Part shown: positions 50,397 to 61,782 of the stretch, one piece after another | How positions within the stretch are numbered: position 1 is the stretch's first letter | Layout of the letters: the number at the start of each line of letters is the position of its first letter | From: Acetobacteraceae bacterium | GTDB lineage: Bacteria; Pseudomonadota; Alphaproteobacteria; Acetobacterales; Acetobacteraceae | NCBI GenBank assembly: GCA_027451405.1 | Contig: DAIDJM010000003.1 | Location: forward strand, 1-64,000 | Length of the DNA: 64,000 bases | Direction of reading: 5' to 3' | Notes under the pieces: model-generated | Seen by the model: the letters and a program-made list of their open reading frames with translations, nothing else | Databases searched by the model: none | What the model was told of the DNA's origin: nothing | Made by a program: the position numbers and the translations under genes

Positions 50397-51059
50397 ATGG
50401 AACCGACCTACCGGCGCCTCGAAGACGAGCCGGAGCACGATCCCGATGTCCCCGAGCCGATCGGACCGGAGCCGAAGGAGCCCGACGAGAACCAGACGCT
50501 GGCGAGCCCGATCAACGAGCTCGAAAGCCGGCTGCTCAAGCAGCGCAAGGTGCTGATTTTCGGGGCGATCAACGACCGGGTGGCGCGCGACGTGACCGGG
50601 CGGCTGCTGGCGCTGGCCAGCGCCTCGGCGGACCCGATCGACGTTTATGTGAACTCGCCGGGCGGGCATGTGGAGAGCGGCGACACGATCCATGACATGA
50701 TCCGCTTCGTGGACGCGGAGGCGCCGGTGCGCATGATCGGCACCGGGTGGGTCGCGAGCGCCGGCGCGCTGATCTATCTCGCGGGCCAGAAAAGCCGGCG
50801 CTACTGCCTGCCGAAGACGCGTTTCCTGCTGCACCAGCCGATGGGCGGCGTGCGCGGGCCGGCGGTGGATATCGCGATCGAGGCGCGGGAAATCGTGAAG
50901 ATGCGCGAGCGGCTCAACCGGCTGATCGCGGAGGAGACGGGGCAGACCTACGAGAAGGTCGCGAAGGATACCGACCGGAATTACTGGATGAGCGCGGAAG
51001 AGGCCATCGAGTATGGGATGGTGGGGAAGATCATCAGTTCGGTTAAGGAACTAAGGTAA
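50397..51059 (+). CDS. clpP: ClpP-family serine protease subunit
   Basis: 220 residues. An N-terminal acidic extension (about 40 residues, [20 protein letters not shown]) precedes the ClpP fold. The triad is Ser in [14 protein letters not shown], His in FLLHQPMGG and Asp in [21 protein letters not shown]. The usual QAASMGAxLL around the Ser reads [10 protein letters not shown], so this is probably a secondary ClpP paralogue rather than the housekeeping copy. GGAG precedes the ATG. Element E4 follows. Confidence 0.88.
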   Translation: MEPTYRRLEDEPEHDPDVPEPIGPEPKEPDENQTLASPINELESRLLKQRKVLIFGAINDRVARDVTGRLLALASASADPIDVYVNSPGGHVESGDTIHDMIRFVDAEAPVRMIGTGWVASAGALIYLAGQKSRRYCLPKTRFLLHQPMGGVRGPAVDIAIEAREIVKMRERLNRLIAEETGQTYEKVAKDTDRNYWMSAEEAIEYGMVGKIISSVKELR

Positions 51060-51065
51060 AAGTAT

Positions 51066-51178
51066 CTTCTTTTTCTGAAGAAAAAGAAGCAAAAAGACTT
51101 TATCCGTATAGGACGAGGTGGTTGAGCCACCTCGTCAAATGCGAAAAAGTTTTTTGGTTCTTTTTTTCAAAAAAGAAC
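51066..51178. repeat. Element E4: B hairpin, central stem, A hairpin
   Basis: B hairpin 51066-51089, perfect central stem (gacgaggtgg-ttgag-ccacctcgtc) and A hairpin 51157-51178, between the convergent clpP and hydrolase-like genes. The right part encodes the last residues of the gene at 51135-52085. E5 has the same order and E3 the reverse. Confidence 0.82.
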
Positions 51179-52085
51179 GAAAACCTTCTTCTTCCTTTTC
51201 TTCGGGCCCCGTGCTCCCACTTAGCGCCGGCGGATCGCTGGCGGGGAAGCCTCGCGAACGCGCGGCGAGGCAGGCGGTCGCAAGATCCTCGATTTCCTGC
51301 GGCGAGGGGTGGGGCAGGGCGCGGGCTTCGTCGAGGGCGCGGAGCGCTGCTTCCGGGTTGCCGCGGGTGAGGGCCGTGCGGGCGACGCCGAGCCAGAAGG
51401 CGGCGCTGCCGCGGCGGGCGGCGCGCCAGGCGCGGCGGAAGGCGGGGGCGTCGAAGCGCTCGTCGAGCATGTCGATGACGAGCTGGGTGAAGACGTTGGC
51501 CTGCTGCAGCATCAGCATTTGCGCGTGGCCGCCGAACGGGACGCGGAGTTCGGTGAGGCGGTGGCGGCGCTGGATGTCGGCGACGTGCCGGGCGTCGACG
51601 CACCAGGGGTCGAACAGGATCCAGCCGTTCGAGACCGGCGGCCGGTCGGCGATGCGGTCGCGGGTGAAATCGAGGCGGGAGGCTTCCTCGCGCCAGCGGG
51701 TTTCGTAGGGGGCTTTCGCGGGGTCGATCGAGAATTGCGGGATCACGAGCGCGAAGGCGTCGATGCCGAGCGCGTCGGCATAGTTGAGCGAGGCATGCGC
51801 GCCCATGCTGCCGGCGTAGGCGACGAGGCGGTGGCCGTTCGTCGCGCGGCGGATGGCGTCGAGGGCGTCGTCGATTTCGGGGTGCAGGAACCAGTCGTTT
51901 TCCGCGGCGAGAATGCCGATCCCGTTCAGGCCGCGATGGCGGAGGAAGCCTTCGGCGGAGAATTCGCCCTCGAGCGTGGGTTCGGGCTTCCAGTATTCGA
52001 AGCAGATCGCGGTCCAGGGTGCGTCGGAACAGCGCAGGTGCCGCACGCAGTAGCGGGGGCCGCGATGGAGGATGTCGAGGGTCAA
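51135..52085 (-). CDS. Alpha/beta-hydrolase-like protein with repeat-encoded C-terminus
   Basis: About 316 residues. LVAYAGSMGAHASLNYADALG gives a nucleophile-elbow-like AGSMG. Later Asp (ILFDPWCVD) and His (VPFGGHAQM) could complete a triad. The C-terminal 80 residues are helical (TPR-like: AAFWLGVARTALTRGNPEAALRALDEARAL). The final segment (EEKEEEGFRSFLKKRTKKLFRI) comes from element E4. I place the start at TTG 52085, which overlaps the psd stop (TTGA); longer starts would overlap psd out of frame. Substrate unknown. Confidence 0.6.
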   Translation of the reverse strand: MTLDILHRGPRYCVRHLRCSDAPWTAICFEYWKPEPTLEGEFSAEGFLRHRGLNGIGILAAENDWFLHPEIDDALDAIRRATNGHRLVAYAGSMGAHASLNYADALGIDAFALVIPQFSIDPAKAPYETRWREEASRLDFTRDRIADRPPVSNGWILFDPWCVDARHVADIQRRHRLTELRVPFGGHAQMLMLQQANVFTQLVIDMLDERFDAPAFRRAWRAARRGSAAFWLGVARTALTRGNPEAALRALDEARALPHPSPQEIEDLATACLAARSRGFPASDPPALSGSTGPEEKEEEGFRSFLKKRTKKLFRI

Positions 52086-52759
52086 GGCTCCCGGCCGAGC
52101 ACCGCGAGAATCGTTTCTCCGCCGATGGTGCGCTGGCCGACCCGGACCCAGGGGCGCAGGCCTTCCGGCAGATAGAGGTCGGTCCGGCTGCCGAACTTGA
52201 TGATGCCGAAACGCTCGGCGGTCGCGACGCGGTCGCCCTCGCGCAGGCCGCAACGGATGCGGCGCGCGACCAGGCCGGCGACCTGGACGACCGCGAGATC
52301 GCCGCCCGAGGGGAGCGCGATCGCGATCGCGTTGCGCTCGTTGGCCTCGCTCGCCGCATCGAGGCTGGCGTCCAGATAGCGGCCGCGCGTGTAGGCGATG
52401 CGCGTGACTTCGCCCGAGGCGGGGATGCGGTTCACGTGGACGTCGAGGATCGAGAGGAAGATGCTGATGCGCCAGCGCGCCTCGTCGCCCAGATCGAGTG
52501 CTGCGGGCGGCGCGGCGCGGGTGACCGAGATCACGCGGCCGTCGGCGGGGGCGACGATCGCGCCGGTCACGGGCGGGAGCGTGCGCTCGGGGTCGCGGAA
52601 GAAATAGAGACAGAAGAGGCAGAAGATCAGCCCGATGGCGACCAGCGCCGGCGAAAGAAAAAGACCCGTGGCGGCCAGGCCGAGGCCACCGGCAAGGAAA
52701 GGGAGGCCGGCGCGGTGCGGGGCGGCGAAGACGAGGCGCAGGGTGGCCAGGAGGGGCAT
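52082..52759 (-). CDS. psd: Phosphatidylserine decarboxylase
   Basis: 225 residues, short (archaeal/alphaproteobacterial) type. Two N-terminal membrane segments (RAGLPFLAGGLGLAATGLFL; LVAIGLIFCLFCLYFFRDPER) and the self-cleavage site FGSRTDLYLPEG (Gly-Ser, giving the pyruvoyl group). VAPADGRVISV and HVNRIPASG are typical. It converts phosphatidylserine to phosphatidylethanolamine. It starts only two bases from the inverted repeat that separates it from glmU. pssA is not in the window next to it. Confidence 0.93.
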   Translation of the reverse strand: MPLLATLRLVFAAPHRAGLPFLAGGLGLAATGLFLSPALVAIGLIFCLFCLYFFRDPERTLPPVTGAIVAPADGRVISVTRAAPPAALDLGDEARWRISIFLSILDVHVNRIPASGEVTRIAYTRGRYLDASLDAASEANERNAIAIALPSGGDLAVVQVAGLVARRIRCGLREGDRVATAERFGIIKFGSRTDLYLPEGLRPWVRVGQRTIGGETILAVLGREP

Positions 52760-52761
52760 GG

Positions 52762-52875
52762 AGCGGGTGTTAGGCGGAGGCATCGGGGCGCGGCAAGCTG
52801 CCTCTGGCGCGCAGGGGCATTGCCCCCTTGCCATCGGCGCTTGCCGCGCCCCGATGCCTCCGCCTAACACCCGCT
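52762..52875. promoter_or_regulatory. 37-bp perfect inverted repeat between divergent psd and glmU
   Basis: Arms 52762-52798 and 52839-52875 are exact reverse complements (37 of 37). The 40-base centre resembles an R2 stem (caggggcattgcccccttg). The arms stop two bases before the psd ATG and one base before the glmU ATG, so both genes have the same upstream sequence. Each arm holds TTGCCG, 18 bases, TAACAC, whose end lies 6-7 bases from the ATG. That would fit mirrored promoters giving leaderless mRNAs (inference). No ribosome site is visible before either gene. Confidence 0.75.
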
Positions 52876-52876
52876 G

Positions 52877-54186
52877 ATGCCCCGCACTGCCATCATCCTG
52901 GCCGCCGGCCTCGGCACACGCATGAAATCGGCCTTGCCCAAGGCGGCGCACCGGCTCGCGGGCCGGGCGATGTTGCAGCACCTCATCGATAGCGCCTTGC
53001 AGGTCTTCGACCGGATCGTCGTCGTGGTCGGTCCGGACATGACGGTGCTCGAGGCCATGGCCGCGCCGCATCCGGTGGTGGTGCAGCATGAGCGGCTGGG
53101 CACGGCGCATGCCGCGCTCGCGGCGGCTTCGCATTTCGGGGAGGGTGAGGCGGCGATTCTGTTCGCCGACAATCCGCTGATCCAGCCGGAGACGTTGCGG
53201 CGGCTGATGGCGGCGCGGGAAGGGGCGGGACTGGCGCTGATGGCGTTCCGGCCGGCCGATCCGGCGCGATATGGGCGCCTGGTGGTCGAAGGCGGGCACG
53301 TTGTTCGCATCGTGGAATGGGCCGATGCGAGCGAGGCGGAGCGGGCGATCCCGGTTTGCAATGGGGGCGCGCTGTGCGGCGAGGCGCCACGCCTGCTGGC
53401 CTGGCTGCGGGAGATCAGGGCCGAGAATGCGAAGGGCGAGTTCTATCTGACCGATCTGGTCGGGCTTGCGGTGCGGGACGGGGCGGAGGTCGTTCCGGTG
53501 GAGGCGCCCGAGGATGAGCTGCGCGGCATCAATTCGCGGGCGGAACTGGCGGCGGCCGAAGCGGTGGTGCAGGGCCGGCTGCGGATGGCGGCGATGGAGC
53601 GCGGGGTTGGGCTGATCGCGCCGGAGACGGTGTTTTTCTCCTGGGATACGGAGATCGCGGCCGATGCGCAGGTGGGGCCGTTCGTGGTGTTCGGACCGGG
53701 CGTGCGGGTCGCGGGGCCCGCGGAGATCCGGGCGTTCAGCCATCTCGAAGGGTGCGTGGTGGAGGCAGGGGCGGTGATCGGGCCCTATGCGCGGCTGCGG
53801 CCCGGAACGGTGGTCGGGGCCGGGGCGCATGTGGGCAATTTCGTGGAGCTGAAGGCCGCCTCGCTCGGGGCGGGGGCCAAGGCCAATCATCTGGCCTATA
53901 TCGGCGATGCGAGCGTCGGACTGGGCACAAATATCGGGGCCGGCACCATCACCTGCAACTATGATGGGTTTACGAAACATCGTACCACGATTGGGGAGTG
54001 CGTTTTCGTGGGCTCGGATTCCGTGCTGGTGGCGCCGGTCGCGATCGGCGACGGGGCGTTCGTGGCCGCGGGCAGCGTGATCACCGAGGACGTGCCGGCG
54101 GATGCGATGGCGTTCGGGCGGGCGCGGCAGGCGAGCAAGCCGGGCATGGGCGCGGCGTTCCGCGAGCGGCGGGGGAAGAAGGGCTG

Positions 54187-54187
<1 letters not shown>
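52877..54187 (+). CDS. glmU: Bifunctional UDP-GlcNAc pyrophosphorylase / GlcN-1-P acetyltransferase GlmU
   Basis: 436 residues. N-terminal nucleotidyltransferase (ILAAGLGTRMKSALPKAAHRLAG; AILFADNPLI, where most GlmU have GDxPL). The C-terminal left-handed beta-helix has hexapeptide repeats (VGPFVVFGPGVRVAG; GAHVGNFVELKAASLGAGAKANHLAYIGDASVG) and acetyl-CoA residues (NIGAGTITCNYDGFTKHRT). It makes UDP-GlcNAc for peptidoglycan and lipopolysaccharide. Its stop overlaps the glmS start by one base. Confidence 0.95.
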
Positions 54188-56013
<1,826 letters not shown>

Positions 56014-56053
56014 CGCCGCTCTGTGTCCCCCGATTGACACGGCGCGGCTTGCG

Positions 56054-56542
56054 TTGCGGGCGCACACCGAGCGGGATTTCGCGCCGCTCTCGGCGATGTG
56101 GGGCGATCCGCGGGTGACGCGGTTCATCGGCGGCAAGCCGTCGACGGCGCCGGAGAGCTGGTCGCGCTTGTTGCGGTATCGTGGGCTTTGGCCGGTGCTG
56201 GGCTACGGCTATTGGTGCGTGCGCGAGAGGCGCAGCGGGCGCTATGTCGGCGATGTGGGTTTTGCCGATTTCCGGCGCGGAATCGTGCCTTCGATCGACG
56301 GAATTCCGGAGGCCGGATGGGCAATCGCGCCCTCTGCGGCAGGGCAGGGGTTTGCGACCGAAGCGCTGCGCGCGGCGCTGGCGTGGCTGGACGGGAATGT
56401 GGCCGCCCCGCGAAGCTTGTGTTTGATCGCGGCGGAGAACGAAGCCTCGGCGCATGTCGCGCGGAAGGCCGGCTATCAACCGTCAGGCGAGGTCACCGCG
56501 GGCGATCAGATGATTCCCCTCTGGTCCCGCATGCGACCCTGA
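56054..56542 (+). CDS. GNAT family N-acetyltransferase
   Basis: At least 162 residues of the RimJ/RimL-like GNAT type: RAHTERDFAPLSAMWGDPRVTRFIGG, GYWCVRERRSGRYVGDVGF, EAGWAIAPSAAGQGFATEALRAALAWLD (acetyl-CoA loop) and NEASAHVARKAGYQ. The TTG at 56054 is the only usual start, but it cuts the family N-terminus: the frame upstream reads IDTARLALR, beginning at an ATT near 56030. True initiation may lie there. It is 40 bases after glmS. Confidence 0.8.
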   Translation: MRAHTERDFAPLSAMWGDPRVTRFIGGKPSTAPESWSRLLRYRGLWPVLGYGYWCVRERRSGRYVGDVGFADFRRGIVPSIDGIPEAGWAIAPSAAGQGFATEALRAALAWLDGNVAAPRSLCLIAAENEASAHVARKAGYQPSGEVTAGDQMIPLWSRMRP

Positions 56543-56608
56543 TGGGGTCTGGGGCCTTTCGACCCCAGCGGGGATGCAAGGGGCAGAGCCCCTTGCCCGC
56601 CGGAGGCG
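56541..56608. repeat. Repeat R2 between GNAT and glnA
   Basis: tctggggcctttcgacccca, then caaggggcagagccccttgc, then cccgccggaggcg. It lies between convergent genes and could stop transcription from both sides. Confidence 0.65.
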
Positions 56609-56612
56609 TACG

Positions 56613-58037
56613 CTAGACCGAGTAATACATCTCGAACTCGACCGGATGCGGCGTGTGCTCGAACCGGTAGACCTCGCTCCATTTCAGATCGATGTAGCTC
56701 TCGATCTGATCGCGGCCGAACACGTCGCCCGCGAGCAGGAATTCGTGGTCGGCGGCCAGCGCACCGAGCGCTTCGCGCAAGCTGCCGCAGACCGTCGGGA
56801 TGCCTTTCAGCTCTTCGGGCGGCAGGTCGTAGAGATCCTTGTCCATCGGGTCGCCCGGATGGATTTTGTTGCGGATGCCGTCGAGGCCCGCCATCAGCAT
56901 CGCCGCGAAGGCGAGGTAGGGGTTGGCGGTGGGGTCGGGGAAGCGCACTTCGACGCGCTTGGCTTTCGGGCTCGTCGCATACGGAATGCGGCAGGATGCC
57001 GAGCGGTTGCGCGCGGAATAGGCGAGCAGCACCGGCGCTTCGAAACCCGGAATCAGGCGCTTGTAGCTGTTGGTCGACGGGTTGGTGAAGGCGTTGAGCG
57101 CCTTCGCGTGCTTGATGATGCCGCCGATGTAATAAAGCGCGGTCTCGGAGAGATCGGCGTAGGCATTGCCGGCGAAGAGCGGCTTGCCGCCTTTCCAGAT
57201 CGACTGGTGCACATGCATGCCGCTGCCGTTATCGCCATAGATCGGCTTCGGCATGAAGGTCGCGGTCTTGCCGTAGCTGTGGGCGACGTTGTGGATGCAG
57301 TATTTATAGATCTGCATATGGTCGGCCATGCGCGTCAGCGGGCCGAATTTCATGCCGAGTTCGTGCTGGCTCTGCGCGACCTCGTGGTGGTGCTTCTCGA
57401 TCACCAAGCCCATCTCGCCCATCGAGGAGAGCATCTCGGCGCGCAGGTCGCTTTCGCTGTCCACCGGCGGGACCGGGAAATAGCCGCCCTTCACGCCGGG
57501 ACGGTGGCCCATGTTCCCCTCGGGATAGTCCTTGAGCGAGGCCTGCGGGCCCTCGGTGCTGTCGAGCTGGTAGATGCCGTAATTGCCGCCGGTGCCGAAG
57601 CGGACATTGTCGAACACGAAGAACTCGGCCTCGGGGCCGAAGAAGGCGGTGTCGCCGATGCCGGAGGCGGCAAGGTAATGCTCGGCCTTCTTGGCGGTGC
57701 CGCGCGGGTCGCGGCTGTAGGGCTGGCCGGTCGAGGGCTCGATGATGTCGCAGAACAGGATCAGGCTCGGTTTGGCCGAGAACGGGTCCATCGTCGCGGT
57801 CGCCGGGTCCGGCATCAGGATCATGTCGCTCTCGTTGATCGCTTTCCAGCCGGCGATCGAGGAGCCGTCGAACATGATACCGTCGCGGAACGTGTCTTCC
57901 TCGATGGTGCTGACATGCTGCGCGGTGTGTTGCCATTTGCCGCGCGGGTCGGTGAACCGCAGGTCGACATATTCGACCGAGTTCTCCCGGAGCAGGTTCA
58001 TGACGTGCTCCGGCGTCGCCTTCTCGTCCTTACTCAT
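56613..58037 (-). CDS. glnA: Glutamine synthetase type I (GlnA)
   Basis: 474 residues. [17 protein letters not shown] at the N-terminus, active-site [18 protein letters not shown] and EAEFFVFD, and [53 protein letters not shown] and the adenylylation-site Tyr segment [12 protein letters not shown] are present. It assimilates ammonium into glutamine. glnB lies 95 bases upstream on the same strand, so this is the usual glnBA operon. Confidence 0.97.
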   Translation of the reverse strand: MSKDEKATPEHVMNLLRENSVEYVDLRFTDPRGKWQHTAQHVSTIEEDTFRDGIMFDGSSIAGWKAINESDMILMPDPATATMDPFSAKPSLILFCDIIEPSTGQPYSRDPRGTAKKAEHYLAASGIGDTAFFGPEAEFFVFDNVRFGTGGNYGIYQLDSTEGPQASLKDYPEGNMGHRPGVKGGYFPVPPVDSESDLRAEMLSSMGEMGLVIEKHHHEVAQSQHELGMKFGPLTRMADHMQIYKYCIHNVAHSYGKTATFMPKPIYGDNGSGMHVHQSIWKGGKPLFAGNAYADLSETALYYIGGIIKHAKALNAFTNPSTNSYKRLIPGFEAPVLLAYSARNRSASCRIPYATSPKAKRVEVRFPDPTANPYLAFAAMLMAGLDGIRNKIHPGDPMDKDLYDLPPEELKGIPTVCGSLREALGALAADHEFLLAGDVFGRDQIESYIDLKWSEVYRFEHTPHPVEFEMYYSV

Positions 58038-58132
58038 TGTCTGTGCTGTTCCCCCAGGGCTTCAGGCCGTGATCGCGAGCCGGCTTGCGGCTGCGTGCCG
58101 GCGAGTGCTTAGCAAGATCGGGACCAGAGGCG

Positions 58133-58618
<486 letters not shown>

Positions 58619-58620
58619 TC

Positions 58621-59814
58621 ATGAGGATCGCCGTCTTGGCCACGCTGAACCGCCTGCTCGCCGCCTCGGAGACCACGATCTTCACGGTGATGTCCGCGCT
58701 CGCCGCCGAGCATGGGGCGATCAATCTGGGGCAGGGGTTTCCGGATGCCGAAGGGCCAGCCGACATCGTGCGGGCAGCGGCCGACGCGCTGCTCGACGGG
58801 CGGAACCAATATGCGCCGCTGACCGGGCTGCCCGAGCTGCGCCAGGCCGTCGCGGCGGCGAACCGGCGCTTCTGGGGCCTGGAGATCGATCCGGATCGCG
58901 GCGTGCTGGTGACGAGCGGCGCGACCGAGGCGCTGTTCGTCTGTCTCGCCGGGCTGCTCAATCCGGGCGACGAGGTGGTGGTGATCGAGCCGCTGTTCGA
59001 CACCTATCTGCCGGTGATTCGGCTGCTGGGTGCGACACCGAAATCGGTGCGGCTCGCGGCGCCGGACTGGCGGCTTCCGATGGACGAGCTGGCGGCGGCG
59101 TTCGGGCCGCGCACCAAGGCGATTTTGCTCAACACGCCGCACAATCCGACCGGGAAGGTGTTAACGCGCGACGAACTCGGCGTGATCGCGGATTTGCTGC
59201 AGAAGCATGATGCGTTTGCGATCTGCGACGAGGTCTATGAGCATCTGGTGTTCGCGCCGGCGCGGCACCTGCCGCTCATGGCGCTGCCGGGCATGGCGGA
59301 CCGCACGTTGCGCATCGGCAGCGCGGGGAAGACGTTTTCGCTGACGGGGTGGAAGATCGGCTATGTGAGCGGGCCGCCTTCGCTGGTCGAGGTCGTGACA
59401 CGCGCGCATCAAAACGCCGTGTTCTGCACGCCGCCCAATCTGCAGCGGGCGGTGGCTTACGGGCTCGGCAGGGACGACGCGTATTTCTCGGGGCTGGCGG
59501 CCGATCTCGCGGCGAAGCGGGATTGTCTCGCGGCGGGGCTCACACGGGCGGGGTTCCGGGTGCTGCCGACCGAGGGGAGCTATTTCGCGATCGCGGATTT
59601 TTCGGAATTCGGGTTCGCAGGCAGCGATATCGAGTTCGGGCGGTATCTGGCGCGGGAGGTGGGGGTCGCGACGATTCCGCTCTCGCCGTTCTACGTGTCC
59701 GATCCGCCTGCCGGATTGATCCGGTTTGCGTTTTGCAAGCGGATCGAGGTGCTGGAGGAAGCGTGCGGGCGGCTCCGGCAGGCAGGGGCTCTGCCCCTTG
59801 CCATCGGTGCTTGA
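58621..59814 (+). CDS. Class I/II PLP-dependent aminotransferase
   Basis: 397 residues, fold type I. INLGQGFPDAEGPADIVRAA and YAPLTGLPELRQAVA lie at the N-terminus. VTSGATEALFVCLAGLLNPGDEVV is followed by NTPHNPTGKVLTRDEL, ICDEVYEHLVF, and the PLP Lys in GSAGKTFSLTGWKIGY. It resembles methionine/kynurenine-type aminotransferases (YbdL-like). The substrate is not certain. The last residues (GALPLAIGA) are read from an R2-like repeat. It is divergent from glnB. Confidence 0.9.
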   Translation: MRIAVLATLNRLLAASETTIFTVMSALAAEHGAINLGQGFPDAEGPADIVRAAADALLDGRNQYAPLTGLPELRQAVAAANRRFWGLEIDPDRGVLVTSGATEALFVCLAGLLNPGDEVVVIEPLFDTYLPVIRLLGATPKSVRLAAPDWRLPMDELAAAFGPRTKAILLNTPHNPTGKVLTRDELGVIADLLQKHDAFAICDEVYEHLVFAPARHLPLMALPGMADRTLRIGSAGKTFSLTGWKIGYVSGPPSLVEVVTRAHQNAVFCTPPNLQRAVAYGLGRDDAYFSGLAADLAAKRDCLAAGLTRAGFRVLPTEGSYFAIADFSEFGFAGSDIEFGRYLAREVGVATIPLSPFYVSDPPAGLIRFAFCKRIEVLEEACGRLRQAGALPLAIGA

Positions 59815-59960
59815 ACCGATGGCGCACACGATGGCGAGCCCGCTGGGGCCGAAAGGCCCCAGATCCGGCTAAGTCTCAACCTCTCCCGGTGACGGGGTCT
59901 GGGGCCTTTCGGCCCCAGCGGAGGGTGCAGGGGAGGCGGAGCCTCCCCTGCCCGCCGAGG
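59780..59960. repeat. Two inverted R2 repeats
   Basis: Reverse-orientation copy at about 59780-59870 (caggggctctgccccttgc ... tggggccgaaaggccccaga) and a forward copy at 59893-59960 (tctggggcctttcggcccca ... ggggaggcggagcctcccct). They face each other between the convergent aminotransferase and haloperoxidase genes. The first supplies the last codons of the aminotransferase. Confidence 0.7.
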
Positions 59961-59965
59961 GCAAC

Positions 59966-61495
59966 TCACCGCCGGCTTTGTTCCGTCACCGGCTGAAACG
60001 CGTGCGCATACACCCAGTCACCGACCTGGGTACCGGTGGCCACCCCCTCATCGGCGTCGAACTGCCAATGCACGCCGATATAGATGCGGCTTTCCGAGTT
60101 CGCGTACGACGCGGCCGTGAAGGAGGGGAAGCTCATCGGGTGGAAGGGCTGGCGCTGGCCGTAAATATTGTAATTTAGCCCGTTATATTCGTCGGAGACG
60201 AAGGTGAAGGCGGTCTTGTCCGGCCAGAATTTGCGCAGCAGCTCGAAAATCGCGCCGCCGAAGGTCGCGTGTCCCGACACGTAGGAGGGGAAATTCGGCG
60301 TGAAGTTGGGGCCGTGCGTGTTGGTGGCCTGGCCTCCGAGCGGATACCAGTTCGGGTCAGGGACGACCTGGTTGTTGCCGAGCTGGTTGCTCGAGCGGAT
60401 GCCGTTCACCGGACGCCAGAATTGATAGTAATATTTGGCGTCCCAGGCGGCGATCGCGGCGTCGGCCATGCCGGTGGTTATCAGCGCCATGAAGCGGGCG
60501 GTGGTGCTAAGATCGCCCATGCCCTGCCCAAGCGCGACCGTGCGGACGAGCTGGATATACATGCGCGGCGGCGCGCAAAGATTTGGCACGCCGTCATAGG
60601 TCCAGAAAATACCGTCGAACGTCTGCGACGGCGTGCGTGTCGATGGTGTATTGTTCCGTGGGTCGCCACCGATCGCTTTGACCGCGGCGAAGGCGGCGGT
60701 ATAGGCGGGGTCGGTCAGCGCGGGCGGTGGCGGCGGGCGGAACTGGCTGCCGCTCGTCATCGTAAACGGCGTGACCTGTCCCCAGAAGGCGCCGAGCGCG
60801 GTCTGGATGTTGCTCACCGGATCGGGCGACCAGTAGCCGGGGCCGTATTTCCAGGGGAATCCGGCCTGGCCGTAGAGCGGCTCGGGAATTTGCGAATTGT
60901 CGTTGGCGCGCTTGGCGAGGATCGCGGCGGCCGCCTGCTGGCCGAGCGCGATGCCGGCGGCCTTGGCCGCCGGGGACGTGTGGATGAGCGCCGTGTCGAT
61001 CGCGAAGATCGCGTCGAGGCGCGGCTTCTGCGACGGGTAAAGCGCGACCTGGGTGTCGTGGGAGGCCTGGGCGATCGCCCAATCGAGCGAGACGTGACCG
61101 GTGACGGGGGCGACGCCCGCGTAGCTCTGGAATTGCTGCGTCACCGCATTGACCGCCTCGAACATGGCGATGTGGATGATCGCCATTGCCCGGCTGGTGC
61201 GGGTCGGGCCGAATTGCTGTCCGAATGTGTAGGTTTGTCCGGCGGCGGGCGGCGTGTGGTCGATCGCGGTGGTGTCGAGCGCGATCTCGTCCCAGAGCCA
61301 GTAGCGGTCGAGCGTGTCGTAGGCGACCCGTGGCGGACGCATGTCGGAATATTTCGGGAAAATCGTGTGTGCAGGGACGGCGAGAAGACGTTGCAGTTCG
61401 GCGGAACTGGCTGGTGTCAGGTCGGTTGCGGACGCAAGCGGGGCGGCCAGCATGGTGGTGGCCCACAGCGCAGCCGTCAGGACTCGGAAAGGCAC
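59966..61495 (-). CDS. Exported vanadium-dependent haloperoxidase / PAP2-type phosphatase
   Basis: 509 residues with a signal peptide (VPFRVLTAALWATTMLAAPLASA). The vanadate/phosphate site is KYYYQFWRP (Lys about 354, Arg about 361), PSYVSGH (407-409) and SRIYIGVHW (Arg about 470, His about 476), in the order known for bacterial vanadium haloperoxidases and acid phosphatases. The GTG at 61495 has AGGAGG eight bases upstream. Halide oxidation or phosphatase activity cannot be told apart from sequence. It is monocistronic. Confidence 0.85.
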   Translation of the reverse strand: MPFRVLTAALWATTMLAAPLASATDLTPASSAELQRLLAVPAHTIFPKYSDMRPPRVAYDTLDRYWLWDEIALDTTAIDHTPPAAGQTYTFGQQFGPTRTSRAMAIIHIAMFEAVNAVTQQFQSYAGVAPVTGHVSLDWAIAQASHDTQVALYPSQKPRLDAIFAIDTALIHTSPAAKAAGIALGQQAAAAILAKRANDNSQIPEPLYGQAGFPWKYGPGYWSPDPVSNIQTALGAFWGQVTPFTMTSGSQFRPPPPPALTDPAYTAAFAAVKAIGGDPRNNTPSTRTPSQTFDGIFWTYDGVPNLCAPPRMYIQLVRTVALGQGMGDLSTTARFMALITTGMADAAIAAWDAKYYYQFWRPVNGIRSSNQLGNNQVVPDPNWYPLGGQATNTHGPNFTPNFPSYVSGHATFGGAIFELLRKFWPDKTAFTFVSDEYNGLNYNIYGQRQPFHPMSFPSFTAASYANSESRIYIGVHWQFDADEGVATGTQVGDWVYAHAFQPVTEQSRR

Positions 61496-61698
61496 GGTGA
61501 ACGCCTCCTGTTTCGCGTTTTGGTTGTGGCTTTGGTCGATGGTCGCGCAACGGTTGCGGCTTCGGCCGGCCTCGTCAAGCCAGCCCTTCCGGTCTCGCTT
61601 TGAAATGGTTACTCGCGCATGTTCACGATTTCGTGATCGACCGCGCCCGGGCGGCGTTGACCCGGGGAGGGGGGGCGCCCTAAATGCCGCCCCAGCGT

Positions 61699-61775
61699 GG
61701 CGGACGTAGCTCAGTTGGTAGAGCGCCGGTTTGTGGTACCGGTTGTCGCGGGTTCGATCCCCGTCGTTCGCCCCA
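61699..61775 (+). tRNA. tRNA-His (GTG anticodon)
   Basis: The acceptor stem gcggacg pairs with cgttcgc, with an additional G(-1):C73 pair that marks histidine tRNAs. D arm gctcagttggtagagc, anticodon loop tttgtggta (GTG), T arm gcgggttcgatccccgt, and an encoded CCA end. The downstream mobA frame begins 7 bases later. Confidence 0.97.
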
Positions 61776-61782
61776 TTTCCCC

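Noticed and set aside
61684-61782. N-terminal extension of the mobA frame
   Set aside because: It would translate the tRNA-His gene. The MobA motif starts right at 61783.
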